A DNA stretch of 64,000 nt, taken from the NCBI RefSeq assembly GCF_040939455.1, contig NC_134109.1, forward strand, positions 30,645,501 through 30,709,500. The letters are read 5' to 3'. Below, one piece after another: positions 38,183 through 52,162 of the stretch (the stretch's first letter is position 1; each line of letters starts with the position of its first letter). Made by a program: the position numbers and the translations under genes. Source of the DNA: Microcebus murinus (taxonomy: Eukaryota > Chordata > Mammalia > Primates > Cheirogaleidae). The notes under the pieces were generated by a model, which did not search any database, was not told the DNA's origin, and saw nothing but the letters and a program-made list of their open reading frames with translations.

Positions 38183-40340
38183 TCCTTAGAAAGTTTTTCA
38201 TTAATTTCCTGTATTGATTGTTCTTGGGGCTTCTTTTTATTTGGGTTTCTGTTTTCTCTTCATTCCATTGAGTTTTTTTACAATCCATATTCAGAATTCT
38301 TTCTCTGTCAGTTTAATCCTATCTTGTAAATTGGTATCTATTGATGGAGATTGAATACTTTCTTTTGGGGGTGACTTTTATCTCTGATCTTTCATGTTTC
38401 CTGTGTTCTTTCTCTGTTTCTCTCTCATCAGGCTACTTTGTCAAGAACTGGGGGTGCTAGGGCTGGTTTATGGCCTTAACTTTAAGTCCCTGAGGGGACA
38501 TTTCTTGACAGTGCTCGGGAGATGCACTCTTGTCCTGTATTGCCTTAGAGAGGTTTAAGCTGTTGGGTTATCTCTCACCTGTTGTTTTCACCTCTTACCA
38601 AAGGAGATTAGTGATTTTGGACCCCTTGCTTTGTCTCCCAGGTGGTAAATCACTCTTATATGTGTGACTCTGCTGCCCTCCACTAGTTTGAGATGGAAAG
38701 CACTGTGTTGGGGTATGGGGTTACTCTCTCATTTATTGCTTGTAGTTTGTGTGGAGGAGTTGATTATAAAGGTATTCCAATACCTTCATATTGGGCTCTA
38801 ACTCCCCAAATGGAGTATATAAGTGTCCCAGACTTTGAGAAATTTCATGTCACTCCCTAGGGTTACTTAAGCCCTGTTGCCACAGGTATGTGCATACCAC
38901 CTGTGGTTACTTACTCTGCTGCTAGGGGAGAGCTGCTAATATGTTATTCAGGGCTCTTTTGTCATACTTTGAGGCAGCTCGAGGTGGGGGGTGTCAATTG
39001 GTGCAATTGCTAAGGACTCTGGCCAGGATTTTCCTTCCCAGACTATAAGCCCCAAACCTGGCAGCAGCCTGGGTGCCACGAGTGAACCCTAGTGTTATGT
39101 TCTTATCAGATGATCAAAACCAACACACTGAACCGAGTCAACAGTCTATCTCCTATTGCTTAGTTTCGAGGTCCCACAGATTCATGCCAATTGCACAGGG
39201 AAAAGTGACTTTTCTTCTTTCTCCATGCCTCTAAGGGTGGAGTCTGCCCTGCTAGGCTGGGGGAGAGTCGCTGCCTGAGGCCACTGGGTGTCTCATCCTG
39301 GGAAGTGGCTAGTGTCATTACTCTGCCCTTCCAGGGTGGTGTTTGACCTGCCAGCTGGAAGAGGCAAGCAGCTGAGTTGGAGGAGGAATGGTCAGAAAGC
39401 ATCTTCTCTAGTTACTCCCCTCCTCCAAGGGTGGGGCCTGCTCTGCCGGGTAGGGGCAGTGGCTCTACCTGAATCCATTGCCTGGGCTTACCCTGCTGGG
39501 CTCAAGAAGGGCCATGCCCAGATCAACAATGTGCCACAGAATTTTTAGGCTATGGACCCCCAAAGTGGTGACTGCCCACCCACAGACAGTCAGCACTGGA
39601 TGTCACTGCTCTGGGGAGAGGTGGCACAGGTACTGGGTTTGGCAGGCTGTCTCAATGAGCCCCTGACTGTCTCAATTGCTTCCCTGATGTACTGTGTCAC
39701 ATCAGTCCAGTTGGGGGGGGGCGTTCTGTACTGTCTGTCCCACCCTGTGCCAGCCGAATCTTAAGCAGTTTTCAAGGGCAGAGCCTTCCTTTCAGCATTC
39801 CCCTTCCTTGTTCTGGTCCCAGAGGTGAGATGCCTGTCTCCTAACTCACTCCTGCAGATCCAGGAAGTGTCCACTCAGACCAGTCCCTCCCTCAACCAGT
39901 GTGGACCTAGCACAGAGCACTGGAGAATTCAAAATGTTTACTGCTTTTGTCTTTTCCCCACACAGCCTGTCAGCCTTTGCCACAACTTCGCACTGATTTC
40001 AGGTGCTTCCCTGCTGGAGTGGATGTGGAGGTTGGGGGAAGAAGAATTGTCCTCCTGTGGGTCAGATCACATGGCCCTAGCTGGCCTAAGGGCGTGGCTG
40101 CCCCACGCTCTAGTCCATGTTGTATATCTCACACTCTCCAGATTTTGCAGTCAATTCTCCAATTTACCTTTTCTTTTTCCAGTGCTACTTGTCCCCTGCT
40201 GCTTCTCTGCAGATTGATGATGCTGTTCCTGTGGGAGAGCGATCCACTTGTGTGTAGCTGTCTGTGTTCTTCACCTCCTACTCTAGGAGCAGAGAGCCAG
40301 GAGGTCACCACTAATATGCCATTTTCTGGCCCCCTTTCGA

Positions 40341-40452
40341 AAAGACATTTTTAAGCTGTTGTCTCTTAGTTCTATGCCTCTTCTTCTTTTTTTTTTTTTT
40401 TACTCTATTACATAAGGATGTTTCTTTACAAACTCCATTTCTGTTTGGCACA
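40341..40452. other. Short spacer between two L1s with a T-run
   Basis: Contains a 17-T run at about 40388-40402 and no recognisable gene. Confidence 0.5.
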
Positions 40453-43400
40453 TTTTTTTTTTTTATTTTAGTGAATTATGGGGATACAAGTGTTGAGGTT
40501 ATGTATATTACCCATTCCCCCCACCCGCTCGAGTTAGAGCTTCAAGCATGTCCATCCCCCAAATGTTGCCCTTCTTACCCATTGGGTTTGTATATACCCA
40601 TCCCCTCCTCCCCCCTCCCACCTGCCCGAAAACCGGTAAATGTTATTCCTATATGTCCACTTAGGTGTAGATCTGTTAATACCAATTTGCTGGTGAATAC
40701 ATGTGGTGCTTGTTTTTCCATTCTTGAGATACTTCACTTAGGAGAAGGGGTTCCAGCTCTATCCAGGAATATACAAGAGGTTCTATATCACCATTGTTTC
40801 TTAAAGCTAAATAGTACTCCATGGTATATATATACCACATTTTATTAATCCACTCATGAATTGATTGGCACTTGGGTTGTTTCCACAGCTTTGCGATTAT
40901 GAATTGCGCTGCTGTAAACATTGAAGTGCAGGTGTCATTTTCATAAGGTGACTTTTGATCTTTTGGGTAGATGGCCAGTAGTGGAATTGCTGGATCAAAT
41001 GGTAGATCTACTTGTATTTCTTTGAGATATCTCCATATTACTTTCTACAGAGGTTGAACTAGTATGCAGTCCCACCAGCAGTGTAGGAGTGTTCCTATCT
41101 CTCTGCATCCATGCTAGCATTTATTGTGTGGGGACTTTTTGATAAAGGCCATTCTCACTGGAGTTAAGTGATATCTCATTGTGATTTTGATTTGCATTTC
41201 CCTGATGATTAGAGATGTTGAGCATTTTTTCAAATGTTTGTTGGCCATTATTATGTCTTCTTTTGAAAAGTTTCTATTCATGTCCTTTGCCCATTGTTTT
41301 TGATGGGGTTGTTTGATTTTTTCTGGCTGATTTTCCTGAGTTCTAAATAGATTCTAGTTATCAGCCCTTTATCGGATGTGTAGCTTGGGAAAATTTTCTC
41401 CCATTCTGTAGGTTATCTGTTTGCTCTCTTGACAGTTTCTTTGGCTGTGCAGAAGCTTTTTAATTTGATCAGGTCCTATTCATTTATTTTTGTTGCCGCT
41501 GTGATTGCTTTTGAGGTCTTCTTCATAAATTCTTTGCCTAGTCCAAGGTCTAGAAGAGTGTTTCCAACATTTCCTCTAGAATTCCAACATTTCCTCTAGA
41601 ATTCCAACATTTCCTCTAGAATTCTAATAGTTTCACACCTAAGGTTCAAGTCTGTTACCCATCACGAGTTGATTTCTGTGAGAGGTGAAAGGTGTGGGTC
41701 TTGTTTTAGTGTTCTACATGTGGCTATCCAGTTTTCCCAGGACCATTTATCGAATAACGATTCTTTTCCCCAGTGTATGTTTTTATCTGCTTTGTTGAAG
41801 ATTAGTTGGCTATATGACAATGGTTTTATATCTGGGTTCTCTGTTCTGTTCCACTGGTCAATGTCCCCATTCTTGTGCCAGTCCCAAGCTATTTTAATTA
41901 CTATAGCCTTTTAGTATAGTTTGCAATCTGGTAAATTGATACCTCTTATTTTGTTTTTGTTGCCTAGGATTGATTTTGCTATATGGGGTCTTCTCTGGTT
42001 CCATATGAAGTGTAAAATTATTTTTTCTATATCTGTGAAAAATGATGATGGTATTTTGATAGGGATTGCATGGACTCTATAGATCACTTTGGGTAGTATA
42101 GACATTTTAACAATGTTGATTCTGCCAACCCATGAGCATGGTATATTCTTCCACCTGTTTACATCCTCTGCTATTTCCTTCTTCAGTGTTTCATAGTTCT
42201 CCGGTAGAGGTCTTTTACCTCTTAGTTAAATATATTACTAGGTACTTTATTTTCTTTGTTGCTATTTTGAAGGGAATTGAGACTTTGATGTGGTTCTCAC
42301 TTGTACTGTTGTTGGCGTCTATGAATGCCTCTGCTTTCTGTGTATTGATTTTGTATCCTGAGACTTTACCAAATTCATTTATCAGTTAAAGGAGTCTCTT
42401 GGTTGAATCTTTAGGGTTTTTTAGGTATAATATCATGTCATCAGCAAAGAGTGACAGTTTGCTCTCTTCTGCTCCCATTTGCACGCGCTTAATTCCTCTT
42501 TCTTGTCTGATTGCTGTAGCAAGGACTTCCAGCACTATGTTGAACAAAAGTGGATATAGTGGGCACCTTGTCTTGTTCCAGTTCTAAGTGGGAATGCTTT
42601 CAGTTTTTCCCCATTCAGTATGATATTGGCTGCGGGTTTGTCATATATGGCTTGTATCATTTTTAGGTAAGCCCTGTCTATGCCTATTTTATTGAGCATT
42701 CTTATCATAAAAGGGTGTTGAATTTTGTTGAATGCTTTTTCTGCATCTATTGAGAAGATCATATGGTCTTTGTTTTTGCTTCTGTTTTTTTGGCGAATTA
42801 CATTTATAGATTTGAGTATGGTAAACCATCCCTGCATCCCTGGGATGAACCCCACTTTGTTGTGATGGATTATTTTCTTGGCAAGCACCTGGATTCGATT
42901 GGTTAGGATTTTGTTAAGAATTTTTGCATCTATATTCATAAGGCATATTGGTCTGTAGTTTTCTTTTTTTGTTGCATCCTTTCCTGATTTTGGTGTCAGA
43001 GTCATGTTCGCTTCATAAAATGTGTTGGGGAGTGTTCCATCATTTTCGATGTTGTGGAATAATATCTGCAGGATAGGCGCCAGTTCTTCCTTGTAGGTGG
43101 TAAAATTCGAGTGTGAAACCATCTGATCCAGGACTTTTCTTTTTAGGAATGTTTTTTATTGCTGTTTCAATTTCAGTACTTGACATTGGTATGTTCAGGA
43201 ATTCTAATTCTTACTGGTTGAATGTAGGGGGGCTGTGTGTTTCTAAGAAATTGTCAATTTCCTCCACATTTTTCAGTTTGTGGGCATAGAGGTTTTTGTA
43301 GTATTCATAAATTATATCTTGTATCTCCAGGGCATAAGTTGTAATTTCTCCCTTATTGTTCCTGATGGAGCTTATTAGGGATTGTTCTTTTCTGCTTTTT

Positions 43401-46400
43401 GTTAGTCTAGTGAATGGTGTGTCAATTTTGATTATTTTCTCAAAGAGCCAACTTTTTGTTTTGTTAATCTTCTTTATGGATACCCTGTTGTGAATTTCAT
43501 TTAGGTCTGATTTGATCTTAATGATTTCACTTTTTCTTCTGCTGGGTTTGGGGTTCTTCTGTTTTTCTTTTTCTAGATCTTTGAGATGATTCATTAGGTT
43601 GTCTATTTATGATCTTTTAGACTTTTGGATATAGGCATTTATGGAAATAAACTTTCCTCTCAGGACTCCTTTAGCTATGTCCCACAGGTTTTGGTAACTT
43701 GTGTCTCCTTTGTCATTTAGTTCAAATAATCTTGATTTCTTCCTTTATGAAGTGATCATTCAGCAGAACATTGTTTAGTTTCCATGACTTTGTGTAGAAA
43801 TGAGAGTTCTTGTTAGGGTTGATTTTTTGCTTTTATTCCATTGTGATCTGAAAAGATACATGGTATAATTTCTATTTTTTTTACATTGTTTGCGACATCC
43901 TTTGTGTCCTAGCATATGGTCAATCTTAGTGAATGATCCATGAGCTTATGAGAAGAATGTATGTTCAGTGATTTTGGGGTACAGTGTCCTGTAAATATCA
44001 GTCAGGCCCATTTGTTCTAGAATTCCACTTAAGTCCATTATTTCTTTGTTGATTTTTTGTTTGGAGGATCTGTCCTGTGCTGTCAGTGGGGTGTTAAAGT
44101 CTCCGACTATTATGGTGCTGTTGTTTATCCATTTGTTTAGGTCAAGTAGAGTTTGCTTTATGAATCTGGATGCACCAAGGTTGCATGCATATATATTTAG
44201 AATTGTTATGTCTTCTTGTTTTACTGGACCCTTCACCATTATAAAGTGACCTTCTTTGTCTTTATTATGTGACCTTTATTACTTTTGTTGATTTAAAAAC
44301 TAAGTTATCTGTAATCAGAACTGCCATGCCAGCTTTCTTTTGGCTTCTGTTTTCTTGAAATACTGTTCTCCACCCCTTTAACTTTAGTCTATCTGCTTTC
44401 TTGCAGGTTAGATGTGTTTCCTGAAGGCAGCAGATACTTGGCTTGTGTGTTTTTATCCATTTGGCCAGCCTATGTCTCTTGAGTGGGGAGTTCAAGCCAT
44501 TCACATTTATTGAGATAACTAATAGGTAGGGAAGATTTCTGTTCATTATGTTGGGTTGAACTTTGTTGCTTTGTTTTCTCTCTTGAGCCATTGTGGTTTC
44601 CGGGCTTTGATCTTTAGCTTTTGAGTAGATTTACATTTGTGAGTGTTTATTGTGCTGATCTGTAGGTAACACTGTTTTGAGTACTTCTTGAAGGGCTGGT
44701 CTTGTCTTGGTGAATTCCCTCAGCCTTCGCTTATCTGAGAATGTCTTGATTTCTCCTTGATATACAAAACTTAGTTTTGCAGGGAATAAGATTCTAGGCT
44801 GGGCATTATTCTGTTTCAGAAGAGTGAGAATGGGGCCCCAGTCTCTCCTTGCTTGTAAAGTTTCAGTAGAGAAGACTGGCGTTACTCGGATTGGCTTTTC
44901 TTTGTATATAACTTGCTTCTTTTGCCTTACAGCTCTTAGAAGGGCCTCTTTAGTTGATATTTTGGTCAGTCTGATGACTGCATGTTGTGATGTCTTCCTG
45001 TTTGCATTGAATCTTACAGGGGTCCTCTGAGCTTCTTGAACTTGTATATCAAGATTTTGAGCATGGCCTGGGAAATTTTCCTCTATTATATCTTCGAATA
45101 GCTTATCCAGCTTGAGTGTTGTCTTCTTACCCTTTGGGTAACCTTATAACTCTTACATTAGGTTTCTTCACATAATCCCACATCTCTTGTAGACTTTGCT
45201 CTTTTCTCTTGTTTCTCTGCTCTATCTCTGTGACTGATTTATTTAATTGGAAGGTGTTATCTTCAATCTCTGTGATTCTTTCTTGTGTTTTATCTACCCT
45301 GTTCTTGAGGCTTTCTACTGTGTTTTGCCGTTCCTTTAATTGATTCTTCATTTCTAGGAGTTTAGTTAGACTTTTCTTCATTGTTTCAATTTCTTTAGTG
45401 AATTTTTGTGACATGTCCTGGAGTTTTTTTGCATTTTCTTCGTGTTGATTATAAAATTTTTCTTGTAACTCATTGAATTTTCTTAGAATCCATGCTTGAA
45501 ATTTTTCTTCTGTCATTTTAGTGGTCTGGTTTGGCTTGGTGTTCATTTCTACAGGGGTGGTGTTCCTCTTTCAGGGTGTACTTTCTGTTTGAGTTTTCAT
45601 ATTTCCAGAGTTCCTTCACTGATTTCTTCCCACTGGGTCAGTTGTTGCTTCTTTCCTTTAGGTTTACGTTTGAGTAATGACATGCCGTCTAGTCTCTGAG
45701 CCAGTAGGTGGTGTTTGTGGGTGAGATTCGATCACACCCTGTATGATGCGTCAGTAGGTGCTGTGTAAAGGGTGTGCAGAATGCCCTCCCTGTCAGTATG
45801 TGGTGCTTGCTCAGAGGAGCAGGCTACAGTGTCATTTTTGTGTCCTGTAACCAGCTCTTGTTCCTTGGAGTGGCACTGTAGTGCCTCAGGTGGTGGGTGG
45901 GGCTCTGGAACTTCCAGGTTTGTCCTTATTCTCCACTTCACTAAGGGCTGGTCTGGGAGTGAGTCTGGGTGGAGCTGGGTTGGGTAAGCCTGCCCTGATG
46001 CACCATAAATGCTGTTAGCAGGGATCAAAGTTCTGTTCTCTGCTTCCAGGAAAAGCTGTTAGGGAGGGGCTGGAATGTTCCTGCTCAGTCAGGAAGTCTG
46101 TGTATGGGGCTGGGGCTGTCTGAGACCTGCATTCTGGAGCAGGACTCGCTTCTTTCCACCCTCCCCAACTCTGCAGCTTCTCCTGGTCCTCTGCCAGCAG
46201 GGCAGACCTCACACCACTGGGTCTTCCCTCAGTGTGATTGTGATGTGGGCAGGGAAGTTCTCTGTGCAGGGTTGCCGCCTGGCCTGGGCACACAGCCCCA
46301 CCTTGGGAGGAGGCTTGCCCTCAAGGATGCTGATCTGCCCTTAAAGGTACACACACCTCAGTAGGCTGTTCACAAATATCCCTTCTGTGCCCTGGGCAAT

Positions 46401-47168
46401 GCGAGACCTGGGTGCACAGGATCTGGTCCGCAGGTCTGAACTCTGGGCCCCAAAATTCAATCCCTGACCCCACCAGTGAGAGGAGTGCTAGTCCCACTTC
46501 ACCCACTGGTGCCCAAGCTGGGTTGCTGTCTCATCCTCAGGGTCTGCCTTGTTCTCCTGGAGTCACTGGGTCAGCAGCACCTGGGAGGGCTGGCCGGTAG
46601 GGAGGTCACAGTCTGAGTACTCCTAAGTCAGCTGTAGGACCCCAAAAGGGAAGGTCCTGTTTTCCAGCGATGCCTCCAGCTAGTGGCTATATTGTCTCTC
46701 TCGGCAGCCGTGGTTAGGGTCGGGGGAGGGGAGAATGGATCAATGTGGCGCCTGCCGTGCGGCTTGGGTCTGTGTACACAGAGTGCCCAGAGAGAACTGG
46801 GAGCCTGGTGCTGTGTCTGCTGCAAGCTTACCGCTCACTGGCGGTGGCCGTCTCTGGCCTGGTGTCCGCAGGTCTCTTTACCTGCTGGGGAGCCCACCAG
46901 TAGTCCGAGATGCAGGGGAGGGGAAAGTAACTGCTTCACCTACCTTTGCTGCTGGTCTCCAGGCTACTCGGGAGGTCTCTGCTTCCAGTTCTCCTCCACC
47001 ACCTCCTCCCATGGAGTCTCCCGTAGTCTCCAGTACCCTTCCTTCCGACCCTCAGCCGATGTATGCTCGTCTGCCTGCTTCTTTCCTCTAATTTCTTCTA
47101 GAAACTGTCCTTTTTGCGGAGACACTCTGTCTGGCAGTATTTCTCATCCGCCATCTTGCTCCGCCTCC
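40453..47168 (-). mobile_element. Full-length L1, antisense, inactive
   Basis: T-run (40453-40464) and 3'UTR start at left; 5' end with ATCCGCCATCTTGCTCCGCC at right. Minus-strand ORF1 is broken (45127-45546 holds MNTKPNQTTKM and the coiled coil; 44590-45030 the rest). ORF2 is in pieces: 44265-44591 (MAQERKQSNK, endonuclease start), 43946-44239, 43211-43594, 42535-43122 (reverse transcriptase, frame with YRPICLMN), 41911-42105 and 40676-40921 (C-terminus, SPANWY). 5'UTR about 45700-47168 is homologous to that of the 34.5-38.2 kb copy. No target duplication was found. Confidence 0.88.
41561..41620. repeat. Three tandem copies of a 20-bp unit in L1 ORF2
   Basis: Unit ATTCCAACATTTCCTCTAGA (first copy starts TTT). 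A local expansion inside the antisense L1 that adds about 40 bases to ORF2. Confidence 0.95.
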
Positions 47169-47169
47169 T

Positions 47170-47290
47170 ATAAGGCAGTTATTATTAGAGATGAGGAAAC
47201 CAGGGTGCAAGGTCACATAGCAAGTAGGTGGAAACAGAGACGTGAAGCCAGGTCCCACTGTAAACTACATGCTCTTGAGAACTCCACTGC
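47170..47290 (-). repeat. MIR SINE fragment, antisense
   Basis: AGAGATGAGGAAACCAGGGT then GCAAGGTCACATAGCAAGTA and GAAGCCAGGTCCCACT is the antisense MIR core. It abuts the 5' end of the full-length L1. Confidence 0.75.
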
Positions 47291-47900
47291 ACCGGGGGAA
47301 CATGGCCAAGAAAATAATGTTTGGCACGTTTAGCTGTGTCAAAAAGGGGCAGCAGAAGTATCCTGTAGTGATGGATGAGGGAAGAGGGGAGTTTTCTTTC
47401 TTGTGTACTTGACAGGACTATTAGCATAATTTTGGCTGGGGCCATTCACTCCAGTAGCCATATTTGGTTTTGGATTCCAGTTTTGTTAGAATTGTTAGAA
47501 CTGTCACTGTTAGAACCACCTTCATTTTTCCTCTGAAGCAGCAGTTAGCCACTGATGTCCTCACTGGTTCCAGTTGCAGCTCTGGAATTAGCAGGGTCAT
47601 GGTCCATTGAGTTTCTGAAGCAGCAGCATTTTTTATTGTGCCCTACTTGGAGGTCTAGGTCTCTGCTCTGCAGGAGACTTCATTTAATCATCTCTATTAT
47701 AATAAACCCAGGCTCCTTCTTTTTTCCTCTGGCTCAAGGGATGTTATGTGCTTTCTGTACTTAACTATTATTTTTTTGTGTGTGAGACTTAACAAATAAA
47801 CTTAATTTTATGAATGCCACTTAGAGTTAACAGAAACATTTACATGTTAATGAAACTAACAAATATACAATTGTGTATGTTAATATCTGTCCTTTGGGTT
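47291..47900. other. Unclassified unique-looking DNA
   Basis: About 600 bases with no recognised gene or repeat. Confidence 0.4.
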
Positions 47901-47904
47901 ACTT

Positions 47905-48235
47905 TTTTAAAATTTCAAAGTATTATGGGGGTATAAATAATTTTGATTACATGGATCACTTTTATAGTGCTTAAGTTATGGTTATAAGTATGCCCATCAC
48001 CCAGATAGTGTTCATTGTTCCCATTAGGTAGGTTTCTGTCCATCCTCTCCTGCCTGCTTCCCATGGAATACTACTTATCTATGAAGAAGGATGACTTAAT
48101 GCCTTTTGCAACAATTTGGATGGAACTAGAAACTATTATCCTCAGTTAAGTATGTGAAAACAAATACCATATGTACTCACTATTAAATTGGAACTAATTG
48201 AAGACCACACATGTGTTTAGAGGGAAGTAAAACTT
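47905..48235. mobile_element. Short L1 3' insertion with internal inversion
   Basis: The left part (47905-48060) is L1 3' sequence in antisense (AAAGTATTATGGGGGTATAA, GCCCATCACCCAGATAGTG). The right part (from CCATGGAATACTACTTATCT at 48062) is the L1 ORF2/3' end in sense, ending ATACCATATGTACTCACTAT. A head-to-head layout like this is what twin priming produces. Confidence 0.6.
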
Positions 48236-48504
48236 AACGTACTTAACTATTTTTGTTAAGGTAAGTTGATTTCTCTAGAGGTAGACATTGAATTGGAGTT
48301 TAGAATGTAAGATGTTTATTATGAATAAAAATATGGAAGGGAATTTTAGTTGAGATGAAGCCAGTTTTGCAGACAGAGAAATTGAAATATGTCACAGGCC
48401 CTAATAATAAGCCTTGATCAAGGTGAATAAGCACTATGGAGCAAATGTTGTTTGTCAGATGTTTCTCTCATTGGGCTGCAATGGTAGGTTACTCATGCAT
48501 GTCT

Positions 48505-48890
48505 TAGTCTGTTTTCTGCTGCTATAACAGAATACCACAGTGTGGGTAATACTTAAAAAAAGAAATTTATTTCTCACAGTTGTGGAGACTGGGAAGGCCA
48601 AGAGGAAGGAATACATCTAGTGAGGACCTTCTTGCTGTGTCATATTATGGGGGAGGATATTACATGGTGAGGAAGTACATGTGAGACTGATTGGATGGGG
48701 CTAAAACTTCATCCTTTTATCAGGAGCCCCCTCCCACAATAACAAACCCACTTTAGTGATAATTGCATTAATCCCTTCATTTGGGCAGGGTGCTCATGGC
48801 TTAATCACCTCTTAGAAGTCCCACTTCTCAATATTGGTAATTAAATTTCAACATGAGTTTTGGATGGGACATTCAAACTGTAGCAACACC
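48505..48890. repeat. Interspersed repeat of the TTAGTCTGTTTTCTGCTGCT class
   Basis: Recognisable mammalian repeat with ATAACAGAATACCACAG, AATTTATTTCTCACAGTTGT, GACCTTCTTGCTGTGTCAT, AATCACCTCTTAGAAGTCCC and GGGACATTCAAACTGTAGCA. Probably an LTR or DNA-element family; I am not sure of the name. Confidence 0.6.
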
Positions 48891-48984
48891 CCTTGTTGTG
48901 TTATATAAGTTGTATAGCATTGGTGGTTCTCAGTGTTTCCCTTTACTCTTTGTTTCATGTGACTGTTTCCTTGAAGTTATTAGT

Positions 48985-49500
48985 AAAGTTTGAGAAAGGT
49001 AAGGCTTCTGATTCCTGACAAATCCTTTCTGTTATCTCAAGAATTTTAGTAAAAATTAACTGTAGAAATCTTTTGAAATCTATGATTGCAGATTAATTCT
49101 CTTTAATAGATGTAGAACTTGATAGTGTTTTAAAATTTATTTTTATGTCAATTTTAGTAAATTGTGTTTTTCAAAAAAATTGTCCATTTTGCTTATACTT
49201 TCAAATTTATTGGTATCGGTTGTTCATAATTTATTTACATTTACTTTTTTATGTCTGTAGGAATTGCAGTGATGTTTCCTCATTTTTTCCTGTTACTGTC
49301 AATTTGTGTTCTCTTAGTTTTGTTTTTGATCAGTTTTGCTAGGAGTTTATCAAGTTTATTATTCTTTTCAAGCAACTAATTTTTAACTTTATAAATTTTC
49401 TCTTTTTATGTTTGCTTTTTGTACACTTATCTTTATTTTTTCTTCTAAGGAGTAAAGTTTTAATTACTTATAGTTTATCTAATTTCCTTTTTATATTATT
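48985..49500 (-). repeat. Ancient L1-type fragment, antisense
   Basis: AT-rich, parallels 21813-22900 block by block (e.g. TATTGGTAT.., TGTCTGTAGGAATTG). Confidence 0.45.
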
Positions 49501-50230
49501 ATTTTTAAATTTTAAAATATTAAGGGAGTAAAAATGTTTTTGTTACATGGATAGCTTTTATAATTCTAAAGTCAGGGCTATTAGTGTGCACATTTCCCAA
49601 ATAGTATTCATTGTACCTGTTAGGTAGGTTTTTACCCCTCCCCCACCTCCTCCCAATTTCTTGATTTCCAATGATTTCTCTCTATACCCATGTGTACCCA
49701 TCAATTAGTACCAGCTTATTAGAGAGTACATATAGTGTTTGTTCATAATAGTTGTACACATTTATGGGGTATATGCGGAATTTTGATACATGCATACAAT
49801 CTATAATGATCAAATTAGGGTATTGAGGTATCCATCACCTCAAACATTAGACCCATTAACCAACCTCTCTTCATTCTCCCCCACCACCCTACCCTTCCCT
49901 GCCACTGGTAACCACCATTATATTTGCTACTTCCATAAGATCAATTCTTTTTTTTTAGCTCCCACATATGTAAGTGAGAACATACAATATTTGCCTTTCT
50001 GTGCCTGGCTTATTTTACTTAACATAATGACCACAAGTTCCATCCATGTTGCTACAAATGACAGGATTTCATTCCTTTTTTTAATTCAATAGATTTAGGG
50101 GTACAAGTCATGTTTGGTAACATGGATAAATTGTATAGTGGTGAATTGTATAGTACACTGGGCTTTTAGTGTAACTGTTACATGAATAGTATACATTGTA
50201 TCCAACAGATACAATATTCAATTCAGTGCC
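49501..50230 (-). repeat. Series of L1 3'-end fragments, antisense
   Basis: Three successive 3' starts are visible: near 49515 (AAAATATTAAGGGAGTAAAA), near 49745 (ATAATAGTTGTACACATTTA, TATCCATCACCTCAAACATT) and near 50090 (TAGATTTAGGGGTACAAGTC). They are older, overlapping insertions. Confidence 0.65.
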
Positions 50231-51213
50231 TTTTTATGAATTTATGAAAAATATATTGAAAAATATATCATGATCATGAATTGGTATAATCAATATTGTT
50301 AAAATGTCTATACTACCCAAAGTGATTTATAGAGTCAATGGAATCCCTATTAAAATAACAACATCATTTTTCACAGATCTAGAAAAAATAATGCCATGCT
50401 TCATATAGAACCAGAGAAGATCCCATATAGCCAAAGCAACCTTAAATAAAAGGAATAAATTGGGAGGCATCAATTTACCAGACTTCCAGCTATATTAAAA
50501 GTTTATAGTAACCATAGCAGCAAAGCAACATGGTACCGTCACAAGAACAGAAACATAGGCCAATGTATAAGAACACAGAACTCAGATATAAAACCATCCT
50601 CATATAACCATCTGATCTTTGACAAAGTAGACAAAAACATACACTGGAGAAAAGAATCACTATTCAATAAATGATGCTGGGAACATTAGACAGCCACATG
50701 TAGAAGACTGAAACAGGATCCATACCTCTTACCTCTCACAAAAATCAACTCATGATGGATAACAGACTTAAGACTAAAGCATGGAACTTTAAGAATTCTA
50801 GAAGAAAATGTTGGAAAAACTCTTATAGACGTTGGCCTAGGCAAACAATTTATGAAGAAGATGCCAAAAGCAATCATAGCAACAACAAAAATAAATTAAT
50901 GGGATCTGCTCAAATTAGAAAGCTTCTGCACAGCCAAGGAAACAATCATTAGAGTGAATAGACAACTTAGAAAATGTTTGCATGCTATACATCTGATAAA
51001 GGGCTGATAACTAGAATCTATAAAGAACTCATACAAATCAGCAAGAAAAAAAATCAAACAACTCCATTAAAAAGTGGGCAAAAGACATGAACAGAAACTT
51101 TTCAAAAGAAGACAGACTAATGGGCAAAAAACATATGAAAAAGTGCTCAACATCTCTAATCATTAGCGAAATGCAAATCAAAACCACAGTGAGATATCAC
51201 TTAACTTCAGTGA

Positions 51214-51577
<364 letters not shown>

Positions 51578-51604
51578 GTCCCCAAACAACAAATATTGAC
51601 ATGG

Positions 51605-51682
51605 ATGCAAAGGGATAGCAACACTCATACATGCAAAGGGATAGCAACACTCATACATGCAAAGGGATAACAACACTCATAC
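51605..51682. repeat. Three tandem copies of a 26-bp unit in L1
   Basis: Three consecutive units beginning ATGCAAAGGGATAGCAACAC (the last has AACAACAC) lie within the sense L1 after the Alu. Confidence 0.93.
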
Positions 51683-52162
51683 ACTGCTAGTAGGACTGCA
51701 AACTAGTACAATCTCTATGGAAAGCACTATGGAGATACCTGAAAGAACTAAAAGTAGAACTACCATTTTATCCAGCAATCCCACCATTGTGTATTTACCC
51801 AAAGGGAAAAAAGCCATTCTTTAAAGGAGACACTTGCATTCAAATGTTTATAGCAGCACAATTCACAATTGCGAAGGTGTGGAAACAACCCAAATTCCCA
51901 TCAGTACTTGAATGTATTAATAAAATGTGTATTTATAAAATGTATGTGTATACCATGGAGTACTACTCAGCCATAAAAAATGGTGAACTAATACTCTTGT
52001 ATTATCCTGCTTGGAGCTGGAGCACTTTCTTCTAAGTGAAGTATCACAAGAATGGAAAAGCAAATACCACATGTACTCACTATTAAATTGGAACTAATTG
52101 ATCAACACTTATGTGCACATATGGAAATAACATTCATCAAAAATCTAGCAGATGGGAGGAGG

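Noticed and set aside
41561..41620. CRISPR-like array
   Set aside because: Direct tandem repeats without spacers, inside an L1 in a primate genome. The same applies to 51605-51682.
46683..47333. 216-codon + strand frame
   Set aside because: It runs antisense through an L1 5'UTR and into flanking MIR; not conserved in the related copy.
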